A stretch of 64,000 bases of DNA from Magnolia sinica (GCF_029962835.1 NC_080577.1:23108501-23172500), one strand, 5' to 3'. Shown: positions 46,476 through 59,238, counted from the stretch's first letter. The notes: generated from the letters alone by a model not told the origin. Program-made: numbers and translations.

Positions 46476-47345
46476 TAGAGGTGTACACGAACCAAGCTAG
46501 CCCGGTTAGCTCACTCGACTCGACTCGAAAAAGCTCGATTCGACTCGATTCGAAGCTGAGTACGAGCCAACTCGAGCTGATTTTCTGAGCTCGAAAATGA
46601 GTTCGAGCTGAGTTTGAGCCAACCCCAGCTCGACTCGACTCGGATCGAACCCAGCTCGAATTGAACTCGGATCGAACCAGTTTGGTGACTTGGTTACTTT
46701 GATATTGATGTTGCTCACCAAGTGTTTGATGAAATGACTCGATGAAGTGTGGCTGATGGCAAGGAAGGTATGTACATGAAACGAATACCCTTTTTTTCTT
46801 GGTTTTTATGTTGCTTAGAAGGTGTTTGATAAGATACTTGTAAAATCACCTTTCAAGGACCTTATCTCACTCCTCTGATATATATTATGGAAAACACGAA
46901 AAAACTTTTGATTCATTGTAGGGTGAATGAGAATCAATGACAACTAGTGGCTCATTATTGTAGCAGATTTCCAAGAGCGAATGAGAGATTCCATGAGACA
47001 TGACTATGGTTTGACCTTACAGGGTGGATAAGTCCTATCAGATAGCTCTGAAAATTCAAGATCAGAACAAGAAGAAGCTAGCCATAGCACCATCATCTCA
47101 GGCAATTCACGACTCAAAAAAACATACAGTGGGATTTTGCAGGTGCAGTCCAGGTGTTTGTGGAAATGCTGCACAAGTGAACTCGGCTCGATCTTGCTCG
47201 AACTGGCCCGAGTTGCTGATTGAATCGAGCCGAGCCGAGCAGGCCAGTCAGGCTCAAGGACTGAGCCGAGCCGAGTTCGAGCTGAGGTCAACTAGTGGCC
47301 GAGCTGAGTCGAGCTGAGGCCAGCTCGACTCGATGTACACCCCTA
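46476..47345. mobile_element. hAT-like non-autonomous element C (TAGAGGTGTACA ends)
   Basis: TIR TAGAGGTGTACA at 46476 and inverse TGTACACCCCTA ending 47345. Flanking 8-mers CTTATATC (46468-46475) and CTTACATC (47346-47353) differ at one base. Both subterminal zones are runs of GCTCGACTCGA/GAGCCGAGCC words. The middle has no coding region. Confidence 0.78.
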
Positions 47346-47465
47346 CTTACATCTATTTCCCAATCTAGCTAACCTAACCTTACATCTATTTTCCAACGTG
47401 AATTTGACCGTTGGGAATAGTCTTTATTCATAGATCAAGCCATCTGTCCGTTGATTTTAAGACAA

Positions 47466-47545
47466 GACCATCCATCATGTAATTTGATATATGTACCTTC
47501 CCATCCATCATGTAATTTGATATATGTACCTTCCCATCCATCATA
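47466..47545. repeat. Tandem duplication, ~37 bp
   Basis: 'ccatccatcatgtaatttga' followed by 'tatatgtaccttccc' occurs twice in succession, then a third partial unit. Confidence 0.85.
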
Positions 47546-47869
47546 GTCATGGTTATCCTTTAAGATTAACAGTAATTGAAGAGATTCATGAAAGCAAGAT
47601 AAATGTTCTGATACATCATGTACTCCATACTACAAGAGGTATCAATGCACAAGCAATCTATATGAGATGCATGCCTAGAAGAGTATGTGCGGTGTATCAC
47701 TCTTAGCAATCGTCACAATGTGAAATATGATTATAGTTATCCGACTCGCCCCACATCCCATATTATGGAGATTCGTCGGCGTGTCCCATGTTTAACATGA
47801 TTTTACGCGGTTGTCCCAAGATGAACACCACGCATGATCAGGTGAATCTCGCAACTCGGATTGGATCGA

Positions 47870-48440
47870 CTAAAGCAACAATCAACCCCTAAAAATTGGA
47901 AAAGGAGCGACTAAGCGATATCCAGTTTTCCAAGAAAAATCGGATTAGAGAGATTAAGCGACATCCAACCCCCAAAACCGGAAAAGGAACGACTAAGTGA
48001 CATCTAGTTCCCCAAACTGATGTGTCGCGTGTATAGAACGATTTACACACACTAGATGTTGCACTCTCACTCGAGAAATATAGAATTACATGTCACCCCA
48101 GGGCCCCTATCGAAAACGCATTATGTCCACGATATTTAATCGATCACTAAAGGAAGGATTCCCAACATAGTACTTGTATCAAGAGAGAATTCCTTTATCC
48201 ATGGATGGTTAAGAATATCAAGACATCTGCCGAACCCTTAAGGAAAAAAGGGACGAGTGACAATAACAATTTGAATAAGAGGCGAGTGACGAAGGTCAAC
48301 TTGAATATGAGGAGAGAGGTTAAAACCAACTCATTAAACAGAAGAGCGGTAACGGCCGATTCTTTAATAAGTGTGGCAACGACCAACTCCGTAATTAGAA
48401 GAGCGACCACCGTATATTCTTGGTAACGGAGAGTGGCAGA
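47870..48440. repeat. Two short tandem arrays inside the LTR-like unit
   Basis: At 47890-48020 the phrase 'ggaaaaggagcgactaagcgatatccag' repeats about three times with variation. At 48250-48425 units of about 42 bp based on 'aatttgaataagaggcgagtgacgaaggtcaac' repeat four times. Confidence 0.55.
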
Positions 48441-48789
48441 GCCAAATCAATGGTAAGGCAAGAGCAAGGCTTGTATCCATAGCCTCCCATGAATCTAGGA
48501 AAACCTCTTACAATGGATATCATGTAAAAATATCAAAAGGGCCAACAATTGATGATAACAATTTAAAATGAAAACAAAAGAAAAGTAATGAAAATCTAAG
48601 TACAGATAAAAGGCATGTAAAGGACAAGTGTAAAGGTAAGATAAAATGCATCAACTCAATTAAGACAGATGGTACGTAAAAGACGTGATAAATTAGAATG
48701 AAGGCATAAAAGGGCAAGATAAATATATCAACTTAAATTAATGTAAGTTTAAAGGATAAAACCCTCACTTGGCCTCGACTCGAACTTGG

Positions 48790-48900
48790 CGAGTCGACTC
48801 GCTTTCCTTCTTTCTTTCCTTCCTTTCTTCCTTTCTTTCTCTCTTTCTTTCTTCCTTTATTTCTCTCTTTCTTTTCTTCCTTCTCTTTTTCCTTCTTCCA
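48790..48900. repeat. Pyrimidine tract (TTTC)n
   Basis: Roughly 110 bases of C and T only, upstream of the TATA-containing palindrome. Confidence 0.9.
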
Positions 48901-49621
48901 GCCGTTGGATAGCACCCTATTTATAGGGTGCTGCGTCCCTTCCAGAGCATTCCAGCAAGCTCTCTCGCAGCCGTTTTGTGCAAACTTTGCGCTGCGAAAG
49001 TGTGGAAGTAACTTGTGTCGGTTTGAATTCGGGGTGGAAGGTTGTTTCGTCTAATCAATCCGACAGCGTGGAAGTGTGCAGAATCCCTCTCTCCGGTGAT
49101 TGAGCAGCCTGGATTAGTGTCTTGATCCCAGGTTTGATCGTTCTTGGTGCCAAATCATCTGGTTTCCTCGAACGCACGCTCCCTGCGTAAAGCAGGTTAC
49201 GGCAATCTCAGTGGGGCCTACAATCTGAAGCCTTTGCTAAATCTGGGCCTTCCATTAGGTTTCTTACGAAGATCAGACCCAGGGGAAAAGGTTACTGATC
49301 CGGACTTGGCGTGGGCCATCGAGTCCCATTCTCGTTGTCAATTGGACGCTGTGGACGATTGGGAATGCTTCCTGGTCGATTTCTGACGGGATTCCGTCAG
49401 GTCTTGGTCGGCAGCTCGTTCCGCTTCGAATGGACGGTCCAGATCATCCATCTGGGTCCATCTTGATGGCCCATTGAAATGTCCTGCAGCCCTCTGTTTC
49501 CCATCGCAATGGCGGATCTTCCGCTCCTTCGAATTCTCTTTAAAGTTTACGGGTCGAACGCTGTTTGACCGGTCTGCTGGTTCGGTACACAGCGAGTGTA
49601 CCTCTGCCGTGAGCACCGACC

Positions 49622-49745
49622 ATGCGAAAGTAGGGTCCACCTTGATGATCCAGAGAAATCTACTCCATCCATTCGCTTTCCCATCTGGTTTAAGGGGGTT
49701 AGGCCCAAAATGGAAGCATATCCAAGGATCAGGTGGCCCCAGATC
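49622..49745. mobile_element. Left-arm fragment of a foldback MITE
   Basis: Contains 'agggtccaccttgatgatccagagaaatctactccatcc' and 'ggaagcatatccaaggatcaggtggcccc', the left arm only, cut at the loop side. Confidence 0.5.
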
Positions 49746-50261
49746 AATGGTTCCTAGTTGATCCTTACAATTGGGTTATTTTTACAATGAACTAGGGTCG
49801 AAATCCGGTGTGTACGGCTATTACGTGATATAAGGACATGGTGTAAAGTTCTGTATTAAATGGGTTGTGGGAACCATGTGATCTTGAATTTAGGGGTTTA
49901 GTTTAGTAACATTCTCATAATTTTTACGGGTGTAAAGGTTTTGTGGAATCTAATGGTTCTATCTGGTTGTAGGCATGTTTCTATGTAATTCTTACAAAAG
50001 AACTTATGTCTAAATCATTATAGATAAAGAGTTGTTTACCAGTTCAGTCAAAGGAAAGTACATATATCGAATTACATGATCAACGGTCCGATGACTTGGT
50101 TTATAGTTGGGGATCATTCTTAACGGTCAAATGGTGTTATAGACTAGGTGTAAGGTCAGGATCATTAGGTCGGTATCGTACACGTGTACATTTTACGTTA
50201 AATTCTTGGTAACACTTGAGGACTTTCGATGCTCGAGTATCGAAAAGTTCAGGGCGTTACA

Positions 50262-50863
50262 GTTTCACTCGAGGACGCGCGTGCATGCACTCACAAAGAC
50301 CAGCCGCAGTTCAAGAACCCTCCCACATTTACTGATAATGCAGCCCACCTAGAACTCGGACCTGCCTCATATTTTAGCTCTTCAACAAACACCTCATAAC
50401 AAATTCGATGAAGAGACTCGATCCCTTAGATATCCATAGTAGTGGACCCCACCTGATCACTAGTGTTCGAATTGGAAACAGAAATTCCGCTCGCTATAAC
50501 AACGGACGAGAAAATTGCGATTGCGAGCATGAGAGGAGTCTTCACCTCACGCCATCCACCGATTGGAACCGTCTAAACCAGAGGAGAGGGAGTTCCGATT
50601 CTTCCCAAGAAGCTTGAAAGAAAGGGAAAGAAACAGAGGTAAGACACTCCCCGGTTTCTCACGTAAAGATGGACGCCCTTACGTTGTCTGAAAGGGAAGT
50701 CTCCTTCCGAGATTTTTGGTCATGACAAGCCATCGGATATGACCTGATTCACCTTACAAGTTTGGAAGAAATCTGAGACGACCAGATTAATGGGCCATCC
50801 TGATCCGGTTCGATCTACGGAAGAAAGAAGAAAAGATCTGGAAGGAGATCTTGCGCCTGCGAA
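50262..50863. other. Unassigned stretch between the two LTR-like units
   Basis: Moderately GC-rich, with 'ctcgaggacgcgcgtgcatgcac' near its start. No protein recognised on either strand. Confidence 0.35.
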
Positions 50864-51388
50864 TATGGGTGTACATGAACTGACCTAGCTCGATTAGCTC
50901 GCTCGACTCGACTCGAAAAAGCTCAATTCGACTCGGTTCGAAGCTAAGTTTGAGCCGAGTCGAGCTGATTTTTTTTGCTCGAAAATGAGTTCGAGCTGGC
51001 CCTAGCTCGACTCAACTCAGATCGAACCTAGCTCAAATCGAACTCGGATCGAACCATTTCGGTGACTCGGTTACTTTGATATTGATGTTGCTCACCAAAT
51101 GTTTGATGAAATGACTCAAAGAAGTGTAGCTGGTGGAAAGGAAGGTATGTATATGAAACCAACACCCTTTTTTTCTTGATTTTTATGTTGCTTAGAAGGT
51201 GTTTGATAAAATACTTGTAAAACCATTGTTGCTATCTCAAATATAGTGAGATTTTGAAGGTGCAGTCCAAGTGTTTGTGAAAATGCCTCAATGGTGAACT
51301 CGGCTCGAGCTGGCCCGAGTTACTGATCAAACCGAGCTGGTCAGTCAGGCTTGAGGACCGAGCCGAGCCGAATTCGAGTTGAGGTCAG

Positions 51389-54300
51389 TGTAACGTCCCG
51401 AAAATCGGCACCCGAGTACATAAACTCCGATCCCGAGTTCTCAGGTATTATCCAAATGAAAACACACGTGTGTCCTTATTCAGATTCAAATTCATTTTAC
51501 ACACAGATAATCAAAGTAGCGCAATTCTAATTAGCGGATCCAAAGCGAGGTAGAAATAACAATAGATTCAGAAATATAGGGCTAAGAGTTAAAGATACAA
51601 TTTCAATTGTAATGATTGCCCAAAATGGGATTATACAAACCACAATATACATACCCAAGATTTTTAAAGTGTAAAGCTTTCAGTTTACTCCCAATTCTCT
51701 AAAATGTGACGACGTTGGCACAACCTGATATAAGCCTACCTATTTGAGGTTTCACTGGTACCTGCATTAATGATATGCCTGGTTAGTGTTTTAAAACACT
51801 ATCCCAGGTGAGAGTGAGTAGCTAACTCAATGGTTCTATTAGTTCTAAGTTACACATGCTATCGACACAATCAACGCAAGTAATTATAAAACAAAAAATC
51901 AAACATTTCCTAAATACTCTTTTTAAATGCGCATATGAAGATTTGACATGATGGATGCCCTTTTCAAACAATACTCCCTCACATGTGACTCCAACCACCT
52001 GTTTCGCGAATGACAACACTTCCTCATCACGTGACAACTACGCATGTTCACCACATTCTAAGCTAATGCAATGCGGTGCATGATCATGTTAGCCGAGTAA
52101 TTATTAAGTTCAATTTATCCAGTATATTGGTGAAACTAGGATACCGACGTTATATCACGAGTCTTTATCTGGATCACGTGGCTCATTGCCGAACGTAACA
52201 AATCATTACCAGTGTCCCTTAATCCAACTTTAGGTATCACCCATTTATCTCACAAATCAACAATTTCAAAGGTACGACATAATACCTAAATGTATGAGGA
52301 TCAACTCGGTATGAATCGTCACCCAAACCGAGTATGATTACTCAGTTCCGAGATATGGGCTTGTAACATAAAACTAAATTACCATAGGGAAAGGGCTCCT
52401 CACCCAATTCCTTTCACGCTCGTGTCATTCGAACGGTACTCTAGCACACAATCATCAGCGGGGTAATTTGACAGGGGCCGTTCGAACAATGGTTTATCAC
52501 CTCCATTAATGCTCATTGGTCACTATAGGGAGGCTCATCACCTCAGCATAGGCCGACAGCTCGGACACGGTGTCCCATACCACCATGCCCGACTCATGAG
52601 TCTTAGTTGCTCACTGGTCATTACGGAGAGGCTCGTCACCCTAGCGTAGGCTGACAGCTCGGACACTGTCCCATACCACCATGCCCGACTCATGAGTCTT
52701 AGTGGGATCGTTTGCACTAATGGTTATGAATGGACAGATCCATTGAGAACGGGGTATTCTAGATTCTATTTAGTTGTATCATACATTATGAACATACATG
52801 ATCAGTCGGTTAGTGGACTAATTTAATTGACTTGGGAGAACCACGACACAACCGACATTGGGTGCAAGCAGCCCGTGTAGTCCAGCTGCTACTGTCGGTC
52901 ATCTGTGTTCAACCCAGGTCGATCGAATGAGCCTAGGGTGGCCGCCCTAACTCGGGCTACCCATTGGTTTGAGCGATTTACCGACTGACCCAACATCGTA
53001 GAAATCATACGCATCAATATGAACCAAACACCACATCATGCAATTTATAGCATACATACTACTACGCAACGACCTATGCATTTCATCAAACATGTAAGCA
53101 TTAATGGAACAACAAATCTATTTAAGCATTTTATCGAACACATGAGTATCCATAGGGTACTACATTCACTAAAGCATTAAATCAAACATGCTGACATGCA
53201 TAAAGTAATACAATTACTAACGCAATAAATCAAGCATGTAAACATTGACAAATCAACACGTTCTACCACTTAGACATTTCATCGAACATATGAGCATCCA
53301 TATCCAACCAATAACATATAATACAATTAAACATGAAAATGAACATGTTAGCTATTATAACCCATTCAACACGAGACATCATTAACTGAGACCCTCAAGG
53401 GTCGATAAATGGAAACTTAGAAATAATGGTCCGCACCTAATTACGATCGGAGAGTGAAGATGCGATCCTAACTGTGCCGGGTCTGTAGGCTTGAAGTACC
53501 GGGGCCCTACATTGTGTAGGATGCACAAGGATTAAAGATAAAGCTGAAATTAATGAAGATTAAAAGGAGAATCACTACATTACCTTAATTAGGATGAAAT
53601 CCCTCTTCCAACAGCAAGAAATTTGGGGATTTTGAGCGAGAAGGGGAGAAAGATGCCGGAATAGACGAGATCCAGCCGCCAGCGGTGCACGCAAGGTGGT
53701 GGCCCCCACTTTCTCTCTCATCTCTCTCTCTCACTCTCGCTCTCACTCTCTCTCTCTCTCTCAGCTGCTGAAAATGGCTGCGAGAGAAGGGTTGGAGCTT
53801 TTATATGGGTGGAATTATTTCAGTTGGCCCCAAGGTTTGAAAAATCACAAAAATGGCTAAATGGGACCTAATTTGGATTATAGGGGTGGCTCTGATGGAC
53901 CCTTGGCCCATCTAAGCCATTGGATGATACCTTAAGGCCTGATGAAGGGTTGGGTGAAGTTTAAAGGCAAACGGATGCGGTGTTTTGCTGTAGAGGCCCG
54001 GTTTGTGATAAACGGTCATCGTTCCACGATCAACGGCCAAATTTTATAGGCGTGGTCCTAAATTTATTTCTAGCCTTTGGGGTAAATTTGGCAAAGATTC
54101 GATGGACGAAAAGCCTACAATTGCAACATCAGTTACGACGCTAAATAGGTAAATTTCAGACTTCCCCAAATTAGGCTAGGCGACTTGCAGTTTATAAGTC
54201 CCTGCTAGGCACTGCAATTTGACTATTTTAGGGCATTTCCAGGGTCTGGTGTCTGTGTGGGGCATTAAGTCCAGTGAGATGGACATTCCTCTACAATTTT

Positions 54301-55121
54301 GGAACTAGTGGCCCACTAACGAGCGGTATAGAGCTTGTTTGGGTAATCGGGGCATTTTTGGAATAAATTGAGTAGGAGGATTTCTTAGGCACAGTTGTTG
54401 AGGTATGGATTAATTAAGTTCACAGTATAGTCTATTTATAATTAATGACAATGAAAATTTGGCCATGATTACTCTAAACCGTCGGTTTTGGGTTAAAATA
54501 GTAATGGGGTTGATTTGATCTATTAGTCAAGATCCGGGCCTTATTTGACTCAGTTTCGAGTAGATATGAGAGTAAAGGAGGGTTTTGGGGGAGTGAAAAC
54601 GAGTTGAAAAGGGGTAAAAGAGGGGTTTAAAGGGGTTTAGGGTCGTGTAGAGGGGACCCCTACACGTGGGAGGGACCCACATGGTCGGATTGGCGGTGGG
54701 GCGCCGCCGTTGTGGCGGTGCCACCGCGCTCTTCTGGAGCCTTCAGCGGTGGCCACCTCCCTGGGGTTTGTGGTTTCGCTCCGTGGGACCCCTTGGGTCC
54801 CCCTAAATGTATTTATTTCATCTCTAAGTTGAGTATGGTGCATGTACTGCGGTCCAGGGGCTATATTTAATCAGTGGTAGGTCAGTTAGATTTGGGCCTT
54901 ATGTGAACAAATTACGAGGCTAAACTCGATACTTATTGATCGGGCGGGTTCATCGGCTTTCTACGGTTGATTTAATGAATTTGTACTGTTCTTTACTGGT
55001 ATCACCCATGTATAAACTAACATTGAGTATTAATGGTCAATAAATGATAATATAAGTTAATTATATAAAAAAATTCAAGGATTTTTGGAAATCCAAAATA
55101 ATGAAAATCCAGGACATTACA
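51389..55121 (-). repeat. Long solo LTR-like unit (3.7 kb), minus orientation, 5-bp TSD
   Basis: It has TG..CA ends: TGTAACGTCCCG at the left, GGACATTACA at the right. An exact 5-bp GTCAG flanks it at 51384-51388 and 55122-55126. The insertion site is confirmed by the intact relative (element C). On the minus strand TATAAAAG (53798-53805) is followed by cttctctcgcagccattttc and a CT tract, parallel to the unit at 46360-50261. No gag or pol sequence is visible, so it is a solo LTR or a large non-autonomous derivative. Confidence 0.65.
52510..52703. repeat. Tandem duplication inside the LTR-like unit, two ~97-bp copies
   Basis: 52510-52607 and 52608-52703 both run from 'tgctca(t/c)tggtca' to 'ccataccaccatgcccgact' and 'catgagtcttagt'. 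Confidence 0.85.
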
Positions 55122-55199
55122 GTCAGCTAGTGGCGGAGCCGAGTCGAGCTGAGGCCAGCTTGACTCGGTTTGACTCGATGTACACCCCTACCTACAGAC

Positions 55200-56160
55200 A
55201 ATGATTCGCTGCTCCGTTTTCGTCGTTGCACAACAACAACCGCATAGGAATTATGTAGGAAGAACCTGGAAACTCTTACAACCTATAAAAAATCCCAGCA
55301 AGAGGGAAACGAGAAAGAGATAAAGAAAAGAGAGAAACAAAAGAGAGAAGAAAGAAACGGGAAGGAGAGAGTGAGTTTGAGAGTGAGTTAACCTGTTGCC
55401 TTTGTGGCTTCAGAGCCTGAGTCTGAGTCGGGCATGGTCCGGGTACTGCTAGACATTCTAGTCTAAGGAGAAAGGCAAAAAAAGAGCAGGGGAAGAAAGA
55501 GAAAGAAATAAAATAAAAGAAAAAGAAGGAGAAAGAAAAGAAAAGAAAAAGAAAGAAAGTTAGAGAGAAAGAGAAGAGACAGCGGCCCAAGGTGATGGGA
55601 TCGTGCCTACAAAATCACTGAGTTGTTGAACTCAGGCTCAGGGTCAAGTCGAGTTCGACATCCTGAAAGGTGAGCACACTTTCCTCATCGTAAGTATTCC
55701 TAGCCGTTTGATTTCATACATCCGCCATGAAAATTTCGGTATTCACAAAGTTACCTTGAACAACTTATATAATCACTAATTGAAAACCCAGACCATAAAC
55801 ACAACTTTAGACTAAATCTTGATCTTGCAAATCATGTGATCTAGGATAAGGTTGAGATTAAAGAAGTGTGCGTAAACATCTAGCCTCAGTTGAGGAAGGA
55901 TTTGACTACAAAGGTGAGGGTTTTTCTCCTTTAAGCTTACTTGATTCAAGATGATAGTATATTGCCTTTTATATGCTTTCATAATACTGTGAACTTCATT
56001 GCGGTTGTTTAATTTACCAACATCAATTATTTATCATTTGGAAATTTTGGTATGACATTAATTATGCGCGATCTTTATGAATTTACGTGAAGCCATGGAT
56101 TCAAGCCTTGCCCTTGCCTTTATCAATTCGTTGAGTTAGCGCTTGCTATTCTTCTCTTTA
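55200..56160. other. Purine-rich tract and unassigned sequence
   Basis: 55300-55590 is strongly purine-rich on the plus strand (gaaagagataaagaaaagagag). The remainder is AT-rich without a recognisable gene. Confidence 0.5.
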
Positions 56161-56164
56161 TTGA

Positions 56165-56522
56165 GAGTTCAACCAAGACGGCTGAATTTGCCGTTTCTCG
56201 ATCAAGATGACCAAATTTGACTAAGAGCCTAAGACGACCGAATTTGTCGTTTATTGATCAAGATGACTGAATTCAACCAAGACGATTGAATTTGCTGTTT
56301 TTCGACCAAGGTGGCCAAATTTCACCAAAATACTCGAATTTACTATTTTTTCGACCAAGATGGCTGAGTTCGACCAAAATAGTTGAATTTATTGTTTTTT
56401 TTTATTATTACCAAGACTACAAAGTTCGACCAAGATGATCGATTTTGTTGTTTTTCGGCCAAGATGGTCGAGTTTGGCTAACTTTAATGTTTTTCGATCA
56501 AGATGGTTTAAATTGATATTTT
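56165..56522. repeat. Degenerate tandem repeat, ~48-bp unit
   Basis: About seven units of 'gaccaagatggctgaatttgccgtttttc' with substitutions and small gaps. Reading frames vary between units, so not a coding repeat. Confidence 0.75.
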
Positions 56523-56612
56523 TACATTGCTGAGCAATCGTATTTATTGTGCCAAACAATGAATTAGCACCACATTCACCTTTTACCAAAGGCAAAGCGA
56601 TATGGGGGGCGA

Positions 56613-57770
56613 TGTTGTACCGTATTTATGATCATTCTTGAGAAATCCAATTAGAAAGGACACGTGTTATAGCAAGGGAAAAATATTATAGGCTAAATAT
56701 TTTCAAAGATGCTTGGAATACTTTTTACATAATCACAGCTAATAGGATGAAAAGATAGGAAGCAGTTGATATGAATTCAAAAGCAAACAAAGGAGCTCAA
56801 CCATGCGAACAATATTCATCCAAGAGCTCAATCAAGTATCCGATAGTCATTCGGGAGCTTGACCAAGAGGTTGATAGTCATTGAGGAGGTCGATCAAGCG
56901 GTCGATAGTCGTCTAAGAGGTCGATCAGGTGGTCGAGTGAAGTGCGGTCAAGTCGACAAGGAAGCCTGGAGTGGTTATTAAGACAAGTGACGAGGTTATA
57001 ATGAAATATTTAGAAGGCCAGTAATGCTTAACTGGTCATAATAACTATCAGAATGTAGGAAACATCCAGAAAGTAATTAGTGTTGAACGATTATAACAAC
57101 TGTCAAAACATGAGTAGCACCCCGAAGGCCAAGTAGTGTTGAATGGTTATAACAACTATCGGAATGTGAGAAGCATCCAAATGGCCGGATCAAGGCTATA
57201 AATAGCAAATGAATTCAATAGGAAGAATTGGTCTTATGCCAACCCAATCAAACTCAATATATGTTTCAATTATGTTCATTTACATTGTTTAGTGTAATTA
57301 ATCTACAATTCTACAAGTTAATTACATTTATTAGTGTAATCCTTTACATTTTACTTGTTGTTTACATTTTATAGTATAATTCATGGCGTTAATCAAGTAG
57401 CTGATAATTTTACTCGTAATTTGGGTCTATGCACATACGTTGGATTCAAGTCTCCATCTAGAAAGGTGTTCTGCAGCTGCTTTTTGCGACCGACCATAAT
57501 GTTTCATTTCTTGTTTTTCTTTTATTTGTATTGAAAAGTCTTTTCATTTTGAAGCCAAAGGTATAACCCATCATTAGAGGACGAACCCTACCCTCTGAAT
57601 ATCACCTGTTCCGATTTACATACTGAACAAGTGGCTGAATAGGCGACCGATATGGTTTGACCTATGGAGCTACCTATTGGCGCTTTGGGTCATATTTGTT
57701 CAAATCAAATTGAGCCGCAAATTCAATTCTGATAAGCCAGCACTAATCATATTATTGGAACTGAAAATCA
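56613..57770 (+). repeat. LTR plus start of internal region, copy 2
   Basis: Starts TGTTGTACCGTATTTATGATC and is collinear with 45179-46359, including the 33-bp and 60-bp tandem units. The end context ctacctat/TGGCGCTTTGGG (57676) resembles an LTR border followed by a TGGCGC primer-binding site. The internal region stops after about 95 bp. Confidence 0.55.
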
Positions 57771-57905
57771 TAAAACAACGGGCATAACTGGGCTTGTCCG
57801 GGAATCAAGAAGCCATATTTGTGCAAAACAGATTTTTAGAAATGAGTGACTTCACAATTTTTTTTCCAGCAAACCCCTGAAAGGTTTTCCCGTTGAAACC
57901 ACCGC

Positions 57906-57906
<1 letters not shown>

Positions 57907-57946
<40 letters not shown>
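57907..57946. repeat. (TA)n microsatellite
   Basis: About 20 uninterrupted TA units. Confidence 0.95.
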
Positions 57947-57948
<2 letters not shown>

Positions 57949-58860
57949 CTGTGCGAATTCATGGACGTTCCAAATTAGTGGCTGGACCATACAGCCCCTT
58001 CATCTTAGCCATTGGAGTCTTAAATCAATGATTGGACCTTCTCGATTATAAACTGTGTGACCTGCTTTTTTTCCTAGCGAATGATTGGATGGTTGGGATC
58101 ATCCAGTCCAAGTAACTTTTCAAAGGGAAGCACAACCAAAGGTGGGCCCCACACAATTCATTGTCGAGGCTAATTGTCAAACATTCGTTTCACAGCCATT
58201 GATAAGATATCACAGTAACCTAATCAATGTGATTTTGTCAGGGATTGGCAAGCAAGATGGGTACCACATGATGGATGGTCTAAATCATTAATCGGCCATT
58301 CTTTATTACAATAAACATGGACCATGGGTTAGCCATTGATGGGATGGTCATTATCACCCAATTAAGTAATTGTTTAAGTGGAATGTGCAATCATGAGAAG
58401 TAGTCCTAACATGATGAATTGTCTGTATCAATGATTGGACCTTCTCTCTTACAATTGATATGGACCATTCATATTCCTTACCACTGATGGGACGGTCCCA
58501 AAGGGATCAACAAGTAAAGGTGGCACCATACGATGGATGGTTCATGTCATTGATAGACATTCTGAGTAAAACGCTTAGTTGAGTTGACTCAGCTGAGTTT
58601 TGAGTTGGACCACTGATATGGTGACCCATTATGGATGGAAAGTGATGCACCAAAAATTCAAAATTGGAAAAAAACCACTCAATGAGTTGAATAAAACCAA
58701 AACACGCATTGGATCACCAAATCACATGCACATGCTTCTATGCAGGGAACATCAAGAGACAGTACATGCCTTTATGTATCATGACCACATGGACCCGTGG
58801 ACGTCAGGTGACGATGACTTGGACTTGCCTGGGACAGGTATGTGTTAGTATCATGAGCAC
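57947..58860. other. Degenerate repeats of 'ttgatgggatggtc' phrases, no gene seen
   Basis: Phrases such as 'gccattgatgggatggtc', 'ccactgatgggacggtcc', 'aatgattggaccttctc' and 'accatttatgatggatgg' recur irregularly between 58000 and 58560. I see no terminus or coding exon. Confidence 0.4.
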
Positions 58861-58869
58861 ATGGATGAT

Positions 58870-58935
58870 AATGGACGACGTGGGATTCGAACCCACTACA
58901 ATTCACTCAATGTAAGAATAACCAAACTAATGTAT
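58870..58935 (-). repeat. tRNA-like / SINE remnant
   Basis: The minus strand contains GTGGGTTCGAATCCCAC, a T-arm with box B, preceded by TTAGTTTGGTTATTCTTACA, a weak box A. No full tRNA cloverleaf can be drawn, so a SINE head or a tRNA relic is likelier than a gene. Confidence 0.35.
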
Positions 58936-58975
58936 TGATTTCTTTATGGATTTTGTAATTTAATTTATCTAAATG

Positions 58976-59116
58976 TAGGGGTGTCAACGGTCAGGTGAGG
59001 GTTGGGCTAGTCCAAGCCCAGTCTGTATTGTTAAAGTTCAGCTCAGACCTGACTGGAGTCCATGACAGGCTAAAGTGGTTCAGTCCGGCCCAAGCCCAAT
59101 CCGTGACTAACACCTA
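58976..59116. mobile_element. Short hAT-like element, TAGGGGTGTCAAC end
   Basis: The left end TAGGGGTGTCAACGG and right inverse TAGGTGTTAGTCACGG bracket 'gcccaagcccaatcc'-type words. Element ends are diverged and no target duplication is visible. It could be an internally deleted relic of the same group as the TAGAGGTG elements. Confidence 0.45.
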
Positions 59117-59238
59117 AAAACAAGATATTTGAGAGAGAGACGAATCCAGCTGCTCTATTGCAGATACGTGAGATTTGAAAGAACTGAAACAATTAGAGAG
59201 AGAGAGAGAGAGCCGCAATCACTTGTAAAGATCAAAAT

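Larger units (their letters stand above)
46360..50261 (+). repeat. Long LTR-like unit, plus orientation, with palindromic ends
   Basis: It starts TGTAACACCCCAAACTTTTC and ends GAAAAGTTCAGGGCGTTACA, so it has TG..CA ends that are also an imperfect inverted repeat of about 40 bp. A TATA box lies within the perfect palindrome AGCACCCTATTTATAGGGTG(CT) at 48911-48932, preceded by a (TTTC)n tract (48800-48900) and followed by ctctctcgcagccgtttt. The same downstream phrase occurs, inverted, in the unit at 51389-55121. A 0.87 kb hAT-like element and a partial MITE lie inside. No matching 5-bp duplication found. Confidence 0.5.
50864..55190. mobile_element. hAT-like element D, split by a long LTR-like insertion
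   Basis: The left end TATGGGTGTACATGAAC and right end inverse TAGGGGTGTACATCGAG, with the same GCTCGACTCGA subterminal words and the same interior as element C. Removing 51389-55126 restores a ~590 bp element whose join (gaggtcagctagtggcggagcc) matches element C (gaggtcaactagtggccgagct). Flanking 8-mers cctgcgaa and cctacaga agree only at 5 of 8. Confidence 0.72.

Noticed and set aside
48733-48915. Lys/Glu-rich open frame, minus strand
   Set aside because: It is the translation of the (TTTC)n pyrimidine tract.
49144-49761. Overlapping open frames of 80-100 codons on both strands
   Set aside because: They lie in the LTR-like unit in a GC-rich stretch where stops are rare; no domain recognised.
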